Below, in pieces: positions 37,324 to 49,339 of a DNA stretch of 64,000 nt (its first letter is position 1; each line of letters opens with the position of its first letter). Origin of the DNA: Brachycybe producta (lineage: Eukaryota; Arthropoda; Diplopoda; Playtdesmida; Andrognathidae); the NCBI GenBank assembly GCA_036925085.1, contig JAUPFP010000027.1:3089501-3153500 (forward strand), read 5' to 3'. Under the pieces are notes generated by a model. The model was given only the letters and a program-made list of their open reading frames with translations. It did no database searches and was not told where the DNA came from. Position numbers and translations under genes: made by a program.

Positions 37324-39056
37324 GATGATGATGATAAGATGTTGGTGAAATGAAATGAAATTAAAAAAAATAACATACTGTAGGTTTAGGCTACAACAAC
37401 AACAACAACAACCACTACCACCACCACCACCACTACCACTAGCCCCATATTCAGGTCATTTAACCTTTCGCAACGTTTCACTGAACTCTCTTCTTACTGA
37501 CAGTGTAAAAGACTTTAGCAAATGGTTTCATAATAATAATAATAATTACTAACAACATGTCTTCTAGGCATGTTTGTGGGTAAGAAAGGGAAGTTGTAAT
37601 TTATCGTGAATAATATAATGTTCAGTTTGTGACGGTACACACATTTACAAACACACTATCATAGTGTTCTAATTATAGATAACACACGCACTTTGTAAAA
37701 ATTCAACTGATTTTGTTTTAGAATTTGACAGTACTTAATATTATGTATTCCAAAATAAATGCCAATGTATATTTGGAGAAAGTAGTCCAAAAATTGATTA
37801 AAACATGATGACAAGTGTCAAGTGTTCCTTTTTTAAAAAAATGGAATTTCTGTTTAAAATTTGCATTGAATGAACATGTGGAGAAAAGCAAAGTTGCATT
37901 GCAAATTGAACTACTGAGTAGAATGTCACCACAACATTCGACATTTGTTCAAATTGTTGTTGGCAGACATTTATTTTTGATTTTCCATTTACAATTTTCC
38001 ATTATTCATTTTGAATTCATATTCACCCTTTCAAAGTGAATTGGTGAAAGTGAACGAAAAAAAAAACACACGTGAAATTGAACTTCCTGGTTTCATATAT
38101 ATATATATTATTAATTTATTATTATCTAGCCCTAAATAAATAAATTTAATCACACACACTAAAAACAGAAACTTATTTTTTAAAAAATACACATTCTTTT
38201 CTTTTTAAAGCTGAAAATGCAACAGAGGCCTAGGTCGAAATGCGAATAATTTCGACAAAAAAAATGAAACCTTTTAGGTTAATTATATTGAATAAAGCAA
38301 AATACCATGTAATATTAAATTCGTTTGCGTCATAAGTATCAGTTGCACTTGTTTTGTTGGTTCAATTTCTATCCAGAAAAGAAAAATTGCTAAGAGCAAA
38401 TTTACTGAATGAGGTTTCATTTAAATAATGACCCTCCTCCTCCTGTCAGAAAATTGAAAGTATAAAACCGGACGTTACAATTTCAAATTTACTCTGATGT
38501 TTTTTTTTAAAAAAAGACCCAATTTTATTTGGTAAAATTAGTTTCTTCTAATTTCTTTCTAACGTGACATTTAGGTCAAATAAATTTGAAAACTCTCACT
38601 GAATTCTGAAATTCACGGAAATCAAAAAATCATAACTTCGCACAAAACTCACTATCAAGACATTATCGTCATCTCTACTAATTCAGACTACTAATTCAGT
38701 CTATTGTTTTTTTAAAGAATGTTACTTGTCCTACTTTAATATTACTACATTTCGTAAAAAAAGCATGAACAATTCACTAAATTTATCGATTTTCATGCTT
38801 AAAAATGAACAACCGACAACAAAACAAGAATTCGTGTAACTAATTCAATATATATATATTTAAAAAAAAGAAGCGCTAAATTGTGACTGAAACTAGTAAT
38901 TAGCACCTGTATAGAATCTTCAAAAGATTGCTGTATATTTCAGTCACACCCATATCACGACGCCCTCTTACGAACAAAAACCATTGAAACAACAGATAAT
39001 TGTTGTTTATTCAACTAAAATTCAAACAAAAGTGAGACATTTTATTTTTAATTAGG

Positions 39057-39343
39057 GGCTCAGATTTTTATGCATTATCAAGCAAATGTTTCTCAATCTG
39101 TTGCCACAGTTAGGGCCAATTGTGAAGTAATCATTATCATCATTAGACCAACTGCAATCATGCTTTTTCTAATAAAAAAGGATGGTTACTACCTGTTATC
39201 AACTAGAGTTCTAGCCTCTAACCAGTCTTTTTATTATAAAATGCATAATTGCAGTTGTTCTAATAAATGATGATGATTACTTAACAATTGGCCCTTATGG
39301 CAACAGATTGAGAAACATTTGCTTGATAATGCATACAAATCCG
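39057..39343. mobile_element. MITE, CGGATTTTTATGCA family
   Basis: The ends GCTCAGATTTTTATGCATTATCAAGCAAATGTTTCTCAATCTGTTG and CAACAGATTGAGAAACATTTGCTTGATAATGCATACAAATCCG are inverse over more than 40 bp. This is the best preserved of the three copies and can fold nearly end to end. Confidence 0.8.
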
Positions 39344-39399
39344 TTTAAACTGACGAAACTCCCCCCCCCCCGAACGGCGCCGCTGCAGTGGCAAATTCA

Positions 39400-39730
39400 A
39401 AGATGTCAAGCAAACGTTTTTTTAGAAACAACATTATGAAAAAATTCTCTAATTGTTTTTAAAACTAGAATGGTAAAAAATGTTTTTCATGGCAATATTT
39501 TAAAAATAAACAATTCTATAGTTGAGTTTGAAAATTACCCGTTTTTAGGTTTTTTCATTAACATTTCATGGAAAAACTATTTTCGTCTTTTTCACACTGT
39601 CATAAAAAGTTTATTTTGAAAGATATCATCATCGAAAAAAAAACTTTTAGCATTATCACTAACTATTCTAGTTTCTAAAACGCTCTGAATTTTTTCGTAA
39701 TGTTTCTCCTGAAAAACGTTCGCTTGAAAA
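39400..39730. mobile_element. Foldback MITE, divergent subfamily (ACTAGAATGG type)
   Basis: The left AAAACTAGAATGGTAAAAAA and the right AACTATTCTAGTTTCTAAAACGCTCTGAA are inverse, with TTTGAAAGATATCATCATCG in the right arm. A similar divergent copy lies at about 44655-44860. Both differ from the main family by AATGG for AAGGG and by end sequence. Confidence 0.55.
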
Positions 39731-40912
39731 ACAGAAATTTTCTCAAAACAACGGGTGGAAGAAGGAAGAGACCTCAGACTATAGAACATAATAGCCATTG
39801 CCGTAGCGCCATCTGGAGAGGCAAAACAAAATAAGTATTTATTCAGCTACCTTAAAAACAAACCGAGAAATTGATTCAAGTAGCTTAAAAAATTAAACAG
39901 AAAACTGAAAACACCACAAATTAACAAATTATTAATCAGCTTATCAACGACAGTTTGAGACATAAAAAAAACCTGACTGAAATGAAAAAGTGAAAGCCGC
40001 CGTTTCAGGACTCTTCATTTAGGCCTAACCCCATTACAGTTAGTTATCTTGTTTTACACAATGATAATTCATGATGATCTATCTGATAATACAGACCCTA
40101 ATTAGGCAGATGAAAATAATAATAAAGAATGAACTCAAATTGTTATCACTGATCAGTGTTGGTTGCGGAATTAAGTTTTCCCTGCCATTGTTATTTTCAA
40201 AGTTGGCGCCATTATCAGATGTTGAAATTCAGGTGCAATATCCTTGAAACTCAAGGTCGTTTCCCGTAATATTAAGGAGTCACTGTTCTACTTGGACAGA
40301 AGAATACTTAAAATTATAATTTCGGATTTTATATTGAAGAGTGTATTTATTGGTCACTCAACTCAAAATTCATAGAAATCGATCTGAACTGATGATGATT
40401 CAATCAGTTGCTGCTTGCTGTGGGTGGAATCGTTTATTTTTACATCTGAATATCTATTTAAGTAACTCATTTTGCAACAATTAAATAGAAAACAATAGAC
40501 TAATTGTGGTAAATAAGAGGTAGATCTTTGAAAATAAAATCTTCTTTTGAGGTCGATTCGTGTTTGATTTAAATAATAATAGTGGTATTTAATTAAAACC
40601 CAATTAAATTAACCTTCATGTTTGCGTGAATTTTCTTTTAAAACCTAAATAAACAAATATGAATGAATGGGCATTGTTCTTTAAAAAAATCATTCAACCC
40701 TTCTGAGTTGTAACAATTTAGGGCCTTAATATGTCACACGCACAACATACTAGCCAACATACTAGGCTTGCATGTCACACATCATTGTCAGGTGCAGAAT
40801 CAACTGCAGTGATGTCCTGAAATATTTATCAACGGGGATTGTCCACACAGATAGATACAAATGGAAACAGGTTTCTGAAACAAAGTCGACATTAGTTCAC
40901 ACCATATGTCTC

Positions 40913-40990
40913 CAGATCAGGTCTGCTCAACATATGACCCGCGAACCAAAGGTGGCCCTCCCAATCTCACAATGTGGCCCGCAGTGATAG
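40913..40990. mobile_element. hAT-like terminal fragment
   Basis: CAGGTCTGCTCAACATATGACCCGCGAACC followed by GTGGCCCTCCC and ATGTGGCCCGCAGTG looks like one end of the widespread hAT-derived repeats that begin with CAGGGGTGCCCAAC and carry GGCCCGCGG blocks. Only one side is present, so it is a truncated remnant. Confidence 0.4.
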
Positions 40991-42358
40991 TTAGAAATAT
41001 TGCGAGTTAAATGTTATTAAAAATTGATTTTTTGAAGTGATTCCACCACTACGTTTACTGGTATAGGTAAGACCTTTAACTGTGTTGTATAAACCTCATC
41101 TAATGTTTCTGTTGCTAGTCTCCGAATGTCCCCTTTTGTTGTGTCAAAGGGAACATGGCAACAATACTATATGTTTCAGGTTTATGGCGATTTTTCTTGA
41201 GTCTGTGTGAACCAGCCTTAAGGAATGCGCAAACACAACTAACAGTTGATTCTTTCAAAAAGTAATTGCAGTCAATATATTAATAGAACATGCTTTTCTT
41301 TATAGTTGATGCTTCGAAGCAAATACTTTTTCTTTTACTTTATAATAGTTTAGGAGGTGAGCCTCAGTTGATTTTAGGATATAAATTGGCTGCAAAAATT
41401 AGAAAAAAAATTCATGATTGTGTAGTGTAATACAAATTTCACTAAATATTTGATTTTTTTTTCCAATTATAAATTAAAACTATTCTAAAATGAAAAATGA
41501 GAATTGAATTACGAAAGCAAAAATGCACAATATGCAGAATCACTGTTCCAGTTTCTATGATTTCTTTATGTGCAATAATAACTAAAAAAAAATGCATAAA
41601 ATGCACAATTTCTAAAAATAATTGCACTTTTCTGATTTTTATTTCGATAGAAAATTTTGGAAAGTAAGAAGATATTAATAATAAAAAAGTGACAAGAATA
41701 TTTTTGTTTTGTTGTTGTACTTACGCAAATAGACTGATTTTGAAGCTGCATATATGAACAATAATATAATTAATAATTCACATGTGTCCTTTCATAATAA
41801 TTAAGTCCCGATCGTATTTGACATGACAATCGTAAATTAGCAGTAGTTGTTGTAACCGTAACCGTATCTGCAGCAGTAACAAAAGTAGGCATAATGGTCA
41901 CATGCCTCCTACTCCTCCTCCTCCTCCTCCTGACTCAAATAGGTTCCAACATTTGATTAGAAAGAAGAAGACAAAAACACTTTAGAAGGTTTATTTATAA
42001 TAATTAATAAATACTAAAATATTGAATATTATTGATCCTGAATAAACAGGAGAAGAATTCCTTGTGATAATTCACCAACTTCACTCCAGTCAGAAATGAA
42101 GAAAAACTTCAAAATTTCAACAATATGGGAGTTAACGGTATTCTAAAGAAGAAGTCCATTAACTGAATGAGTATCTGTATATGTATCCCTCCCGTTAATA
42201 TCAAAAAACAATTTCACAAAGTAAAAGAAGGTCCATTGACCTCCATACACATCTATTCTCTTTTTTTTTTAAATAAAACAGAAATGAGGCTAAAGCTGAC
42301 CTCATTTTATATATTATATAAGAACATAAGAGAGAAAGATAGAGGGAAAGAGAGATAA

Positions 42359-42387
<29 letters not shown>
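42359..42387. repeat. (GA)n microsatellite
   Basis: About fourteen GA units, with interrupted GAAAGAGAG sequence just upstream. Confidence 0.95.
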
Positions 42388-42392
<5 letters not shown>

Positions 42393-43529
42393 TTTTTTAA
42401 AATATAAAACAAACGTAACATAAATTACGAGCACGAATCTCATTTTTCAACAATTACAATTGGTTAAAATCCACTTTTTTTTGTTTTTGGAACATTTAAC
42501 TACAACTTTTGTTTTTAAGCACTTTTGTATTTTGTCTATTTGTAGTTAGTTGTTAAACCAAATGTTATTCATAAATATATATACTCACATAATGACGAAA
42601 ATCTTTCAGTTCCATCTTCCTAATCGTCGGACTTACAGAGTATAATAATATAAGAGCGTCAAAATGGGAACACAATTGAGTGTGTTTTCTTCTTAATTTA
42701 GATGACACTCTGTAAATTTAAAATTAAAACAACAATGAATAATGCAAATATGCAAAAAAAAAAACATATATAATCAACAAAAATATGTGAAGTCATCCTC
42801 ATCATCCCATTTGTATTGAATGACGACGGTATTTAAATACTGTAAAAAGACAAAGGTAACGGGTTTCAAAAATAACAACAAAACAGAAGAAGACCCAATT
42901 TTATCATTGCGTTCATATTAATTATTATTATTAACAAGATAATCAAACAGGGTCGAAATTTAAGGGGGTTTTAGGCGGTTGTCATCCCCATTGGACACAA
43001 GAAATTAAAAAAAAAATGGTCCTGAATTTAATGTTTCCATGTGAATCTTCACTTTGAGAGTTGTTACTCCACTAGGTTTTTTAAATTTCTATTTAAAAAC
43101 TAGAAGGTATACGGGAATTTACTTTTAGGATTATTTTTGTGGATGTGTTTTCTAGTCTCTTTTAAAATTTCATTCATTTCTACAGAGCTGTTTTCTTTTT
43201 AGAAAATATTTTGTGTTTCTGTGTTTTCTTGTTAAGTGTAAGAATCGGTTTTATATTTTTTATTTAAAAACTAGAAGGTACACGGGATTTTCCTTTTAGG
43301 GTTTTGTTTTTTAGGTAAGATTTCTAGTTCCATTTAAATTTACAGAGCGATTTAGTTTATATATAAATATTTCATACAGAGACCAATTTAAGGGATCCAT
43401 GTTTGATGACAAAATTAACGATTCAAATGTATCTTAACGAATAACGAGGAAAACATCAAAATCAATTATTGAAGGGTAATTTATATTTCTTGAACTATAG
43501 TTTATTTTAAAGAAGAAGAAGAAAAATCC

Positions 43530-43745
43530 CATTAGAGGGCCTTAGAAACTAGAAAGATAGCTCTATCGCTTAAAAGATTATTTATTGTTGACATCTTTTA
43601 AAATAAACTTTTATAGACAAAGATTAAAAATGTGACTTCTTAAAAGTTGGGTCATTTTCAAACTCACATAAAAAGCTTATTTTGAAAGATATCCAAACTA
43701 CAAAAATACCTTTAAGTGATTGCCTTATAGTCATTCTTTCTCTTA
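43530..43745. mobile_element. Foldback MITE (CTAGAAGGGTAGCTCAATCA family)
   Basis: The left arm is CTTAGAAACTAGAAAGATAGCTCTATCGCTTAAAAG. The right arm AAAAAGCTTATTTTGAAAGATATCC...TTTAAGTGATTG is present but lost its outer TAGTTTCTAA part. Confidence 0.65.
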
Positions 43746-43959
43746 AAACAAAATTTGACTGGTTATTATTGAGTAATTATTTTTGGTGACTTTAGTTCTA
43801 AATTGATAAAATATGACAGCTAAGAACTTGAATCATAATAATTGTGTATTTTGAATAATATGTGTTGTGCTTACTACATTGAAGAATGGGTGCGTTTTGT
43901 GTTTAATCGATGGTTAATGACCTCAAATGTAAAATAATGACAATTCAAATGAACAACAC

Positions 43960-43963
<4 letters not shown>

Positions 43964-44002
<39 letters not shown>
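43964..44002. repeat. (TA)n microsatellite
   Basis: About nineteen TA units without interruption. Confidence 0.9.
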
Positions 44003-44008
<6 letters not shown>

Positions 44009-45307
44009 TATATGGGTTATAATAATAAGCCTATAGTATATTTTAAAACACACAAATGAATGTTGTTTTTGTATTTTACATGTAGGCCTACACATTACAC
44101 ACACCCAGTGGTACTGATTTCAACTTGTACCTAACACTTATTATTAATATAATTAACAAATTAACATTAATTTGTGTTAACATTCTACAATGAACTCAAT
44201 TTTTCAATTGTTAAAATTCTCTCGCCATGACGTCACTATAGCGACTAGATTGTTCACGATCTGTCATTTTATTGAACCCTATTGAGGACTACCAGACATT
44301 TCAGCAGTATTAATGAATGACAATATGCAAATTAAGCAACAGTTATCTTGTATCACAATGGTGGCGGCACTCCTTCTTAATAGGAAACAATCTGAATTGA
44401 AACGTTTTCAATTTAAAATAAAAATAACAGCCAAGTTCATCTGTCATAATTGTGATTGATGGGTAAAATTAGGACTCGTGGGATCACTGGGTCAATAAAC
44501 TCTGAAATCTGTCTCTTCTAGTTTCTAAAATTAAGTAATATAACAATTTTAACGTGTTTTTAGTCATTTTTTAAGTTTCAACGGTTATTCTTTAACTTCT
44601 TATTATTCAAAATAATATAAACAATATTTGTGTAAAGATAAAGCTTAATTATAAACGTCGTTCAAACTATTTTTCAAAACTAGAATGGCATTCTGTTTGA
44701 AAATGAACCGTCGTTTGGTTTTTTTCAATCTGATAATAATAATTTTTAAAGATATTCTTATGAATCTTAACTAATAACTATTCTAGTTTGTAAAGCACTT
44801 TGATTTTTTTATTGTAATGCTTTTTTCTCCTGATAAATGTTTGATTGAAAACCGTGAATTTTCACAAAATGGGGGGTTACATCTTTTCAGCTATCTTTAT
44901 GAAATTTAATTTCATTTTAATATTAATTTTTTATTTAACTGTGTGTTAATTTCATTTGGATTTTAACCATTATTTTAGATTTTTGAGACATTTTTTTTAG
45001 TAATTTGTCATCAAATTACGTAAAAATTAACTTAAAAAAAATTATATTTCCAAACTTCATAGAAAAAAACAAATCCAATACAAAAATATAAAGGTTTTTT
45101 TATATATAAAAAAAGCGGGGAATTTCAAAGAAATATTTAATCGCGATGATTATTTTGTTATTTCACCTCCAAATAACGCACGGTAAGCCATCTAGTGTGA
45201 ACAATTCGTAACTACTTTTTTATTTGCACTTGTATCGCCATCTAGCGAATATAAAATGCACTTCAGCCAAATTTAAAAAAAAAACGTAAATGCCCCCCAA
45301 ACACTGA

Positions 45308-45545
45308 ACATTCTGTCTTTCAGGTGGAAAATTAGAAATGTGTTTTAGAAACTAGAAGGGTAGCAGCTCAATCACGGGTATTTTCGTGTTAATATTTGTT
45401 GGGTTACTTTGAACTTTGAGTAGACGTATTATTTTTTTTAAAATGTTGTCTACAAAAAGCTTATTTTGAAAGATATCAACATGGAAATTCAATTAACTGA
45501 ATGAGCCAACCTTCTATTTTCTAAAACACTTTTTGCGTTTTAAAA
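45308..45545. mobile_element. Foldback MITE (CTAGAAGGGTAGCTCAATCA family)
   Basis: The left arm is CATTCTGTCTTTCAGGTGGA...GTGTTTTAGAAACTAGAAGGGTAGCAGCTCAATCAC. The right arm is GAAAGATATCAACATGGAAATTC...CCAACCTTCTATTTTCTAAAACACTTT. Another copy starts directly at its right end. Confidence 0.7.
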
Positions 45546-45995
45546 ACTAGAAGGGTAATTTCACTTTTGATATCTTTCAAAATAAGCCGACATTTTTTTT
45601 TATAAAATAAATGTTCAAACTCCGATAAAAAGCTTATTTTGAAAGATACCCAGTGCCGCCTTAAGAATTATTGCGGCCCTGGGCTAAGTGAAAAATGGGG
45701 GCCCACAGGCTCGCTCACAAATGTTCCAATTAAACATCAGCCACCTACTTTATAACCCATGCCATCCACTTCTCATTCAGAAGTGGTGTGTTTCCCCAAA
45801 AAATGTCTTTTCAAATTTATAATTATTTTTTAAAGTTACGAGGAGGGGCCCTTTGAAATTAAGGGGCCCTAGGCTACAGCCCTGCTAACCCCGTGCCTTA
45901 AGGTGGCACTGAAGATACCAACATGAAAACACTATTAACATTATCAATTTCTCCTTAATTGTTGCTCTTGAAATGCAGAATAACCAGAATTTTAA
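45536..45995. mobile_element. Foldback MITE split by a hAT-type insertion
   Basis: The left arm GCGTTTTAAAAACTAGAAGGGTAATTTC...CTTTCAAAATAAG and the start of the right arm CTTATTTTGAAAGATACC are followed by a foreign 261-bp element. After that the right arm resumes with AAGATACCAACATGAAAACAC and runs to GCAGAATAACCAGA. Confidence 0.7.
45651..45911. mobile_element. hAT-type MITE with perfect 8-bp target duplication
   Basis: The ends CAGTGCCGCCTTAAG and CTTAAGGTGGCACTG are inverse with one mismatch. The 8 bases AAGATACC stand immediately outside on both sides (45643-45650 and 45912-45919), and removing the element restores an uninterrupted foldback MITE arm. The 261-bp length, CAG...CTG ends and 8-bp duplication are typical of hAT elements. 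The interior includes GGGGGCCC and GGGGCCCT blocks but no open frame. Confidence 0.85.
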
Positions 45996-47364
45996 GAAAA
46001 AAAAGTCTTAAATCTCCTATTAGTTGTTTTGAAGTTTAGCTTAAAAGGGGGCGTGTCATAAGAGATATCAATATCACTTGCTCAAATGATTAAATTATAA
46101 AGTATACACATCATTAAAGTGTATTATTCATTTTTTGTTAAAAGAAAAAAACTTGAATTATGCAAATTATATTTTACTTTAGGCCTATCTGTAATTCCTA
46201 ATATTAATCTCTTCTCTCTCTCTCTCTCTCTGTCTATCTATAAAACTATCAAAAAAAACAATTCAACCTGAAGCTCTGTAATTAATTATATTTCATGATC
46301 TACGGAGAGAATAATATAAAAAACAATACAACAATCAAAACGAGGAAGTTTAAATTTGAAATGTCTTATATTATAATGTTTTTTTTTTATATTATGAAAT
46401 TTTCTTAAGAAGATAATAAAATGGAGGGAAAAAAATGAATGCAAGTGAAAAAAAATAAGCAATGTTTCTTCTGGTTTTTTTCTCACATGAAATGTTACAT
46501 AATATAAAATTCCTGTTTCTCTCATTGTGTGTAATTATTTGTTTCCGAAATATAAAAAAAACGGCAAACATATAAAAATATACAAAACTCGTGTGGAAAA
46601 ATCAAAATTGAAAGTCATTTTAAATAGAAAGTTTTTCATTTAAAAAAAGAGAGAAATTTAAAATTTAAGAGGTTGATAACCCGAAAATTGCATTTTAAAA
46701 TTGCTCAAATCAAATAGAAAATTATTATTCAGAAAAAAGATTGAGACAAAAATTATCCAAAATTGAAAGATGAAACAACATTGTAATTATTATTATATCC
46801 TAAGGTCACTTATTATTATTGAAAGGAACCCCGGCTTGTCTACTTATTTAATAACGGTGAATTTTTGTACATATTGAGTAATCAATGATCGTAAATTAAT
46901 TTCACATCAGCCAAATAATTGTTAATTTGAAAATGTCATAAATATAATAATTTGACTATAATGACCTGATGGGTGGAGGGATAATGACGTCATAGCGGGA
47001 AAGGGAGAGAGGGGGGCAACAATTGCTTCCTCCTGCCCAGGTGAGGTCAAATGAGGTATACCCTTAAGGAACACGACCTACAAAATTGATGGTACCAATT
47101 TGGGTTTTATTGTGACTTTTTTTTAATTTCGTCATTTTTGACGAAAATCGAAAGTTATTTTATTTTGTTTTGAAAAGGTAAACGGATAAAAAAAATAATA
47201 ATCCTGACTATTGTAAGAGTACGTGTTTTGCACGAGCAATAATTTAAAGAAAATTTTCATAATTTTTTAAATAATTAGATTTAATAAGTATTCAGCAATT
47301 AATATTGTTGTCCTATGTAAACGGAGCCTCTCGAAACTACTTTCATTATTTCTTTCTTTTAGGT

Positions 47365-47605
47365 AAGAAATGAAGAAAAACTTGAAAATCTTTTAAAAAC
47401 TGGAAAGGTGGATGGATATATTTGAAAATAAACTTTTCATCTCAGTTTTAAAATGACCCAACTTTACGCAGACAATATTTTCTAATTTTTTGGAAATAAA
47501 AAAATTTATTTTAAAAGATATCGAAATGAAAATATCGGAGCTGAGTTTCTCTTAATTTTTTGCTCTTCTGAAAGACAGAATAACCAGTATTCGAAAATAG
47601 ATATA
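47365..47605. mobile_element. Foldback MITE (CTAGAAGGGTAGCTCAATCA family), degraded
   Basis: GAAAAACTTGAAAATCTTTTAAAAACTGGAAAGGTGG, GACCCAACTTTACGCAGACAATATTTT, TTATTTTAAAAGATATCGAAATGAAAATAT and CTGAAAGACAGAATAACCAG appear in family order. The CTAGTTTC part of the right arm is missing. Confidence 0.6.
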
Positions 47606-47813
47606 TATATAATATTTAAAAACCACCAGGAACATGATACAGAAAGGAGGGTATGTCTACGTGAACTAAAAGCTTGACCTATGAAACATCTGGTTCCTTA
47701 TCTTTTCCAATAGATGGCAGCACTACTATTTCGAGCTAAAACATAGAAATGCAGCCAAAAAAAAGCATTGTTAAGAGCTAAGGTTTTGGCCTACAAATGA
47801 GATTAAAGGAACC

Positions 47814-47990
47814 CTTTATAAAAACAGGCAGTTAGAAATCGGGGAGAACTTCAGTTGGCTCCGCCCTTGTTATGACGACCGGCAACTTCTAATTGGTTTC
47901 TTGTGTGGTTCGACGTTGTTGAAAAGGGCGAATAACAAGGTCGGAGCCAACTGAAGTTCTCCCCGATTTCTAACTGCCTGTTTATAAAGT
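47814..47990. mobile_element. Palindromic MITE with GTTGGCTCCGCCCTTGTTAT core
   Basis: CTTTATAAAAACAGGCAGTTAGAAATCGGGGAGAACTTCAGTTGGCTCCG and its inverse form nearly perfect arms of about 65 bp. It is a younger-looking relative of the elements at 1501-1688 and 60434-60573, with which it shares CTTCAG, GGCTCCGCC and the central TCTAATTGGTTT. Confidence 0.8.
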
Positions 47991-49339
47991 GACCAAAACT
48001 TAAGATAAAGCAAGGTGTATAAAGCTTATAACGGAGGATTATGTAGGGGGGGTACATGGTCTAAGAAATATAAAGTGAACCCTTGACAGAGGCTAGCACC
48101 TTTGTGTTCCTAACGGAAGTAACACACACACACAGGACTCAATCCTTTTAAAACGTTTGTCCTCTGCTTTTTCTATATGCCTGAATTCCCATTTTTTGCA
48201 TTCTGGGCATAAATGACCTTGAAAAGTGTCAAATAACGGGTTATAATAAACAAGCTCAACAGATTGGGGGTTCATCTGCCCCGTTGAATTCCAACATATT
48301 CTTCTTCAAAGTGAAATAACTACAAGATGGAATGAAGAATGATGACGATGATAATATTACCTGTGTGCCCACGTGAATATTCCCAACACAATCATCATTG
48401 CAATTTGCAAGATAATTAATTTTATCAAAAAGTTCATTTTGTGAAAATAAAACTCACACACACGTGACCCATATATATTTTCATATCCTAAATTGTTGCG
48501 TATTTTATAATAAAGTCGATTTTTTTCAATTTTGCATGTTAATAATCAGTTGAATTGACAGTTGATTAATTTTCATATTAATTACTAATTTGCCTCACCT
48601 TTGTAATATATTCAAGACACTTATTAATATAATTTTTATATCTATTATAAAATTGTATCCCATCAATGTAACTTTCTCGTGAGCCTGTTAGTTGAGTGAA
48701 GGGGGGTCATTCACTTTTCATGTTAAAATTGTACATTGTTGTCTATGTGTATACTACATTTAGTATAGAAATGGACTGTTGCAGAAGGCTTCGGGCTAAT
48801 AGTGACGCGACTCATGCAGAAGAAGAAGAAGGAGGCGGGGAGAAAATTTTGTTAAAAGGAGAGGCCACATTTGAAAAATAAATCTATTGGGCCTCCTCTT
48901 TCAGGCTGAATGTCATACAAATTGCATTGCATTGGAAGATGGGCATCTGATGAACCACTTCAATTCACTTGTAGTAGTGAGTGGTTCACAGTCAACGGTG
49001 TTACATTTTTACAAAGGGGGGGGAAAGGAAGGAAGGAAGAGACTCACTCAGTGATCAGGAGATGAAAATCTTCCAAGAACTAAATACACCTGAAAAAAGT
49101 TTGACCTCCAATATAATATAATTATATTTTTAGTTAAAAGTCTTTTTTCAAGTTCAGTTTTATGTTTTTTTTTGGTAATTTAATTGAACAAAGATGCGCC
49201 GCCACATGAAGGCGATTTCTTACTAGCAGTGTAAACATGTGGTAGGTGTCATTTTAATTAATATTATTTGGAATTTTTAAGATTTGAATCTGAATTGAAA
49301 TGCGGTTCTCCTTTATTATTATTTGTAGGATGATGAAAC

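Larger units (their letters stand above)
31527..49328. other. 17.8-kb spacer between divergent proteases C and D
   Basis: Apart from tRNA-Phe (34766-34838) I see no gene. This stretch is a MITE and microsatellite field with foldback copies at 34936, 36865, 39400, 43530, 45308, 45536 and 47365, plus other elements described separately. It also has a (GA)n run at 42359-42387, a (TA)n run at 43966-44003, (AAT)n near 34439-34462, a CT run at 46214-46235, and long G/C runs. Protease C points left and D points right, so both promoters and their 5' exons should lie here. I could not place either. Confidence 0.55.

Noticed and set aside
37355..37552. Gln/Pro-repeat open frame
   Set aside because: It is a CAA/CCA microsatellite read in one frame.
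43874..44104. Open frame with Tyr-Ile repeats
   Set aside because: It is the translated (TA)n microsatellite at 43964-44002.
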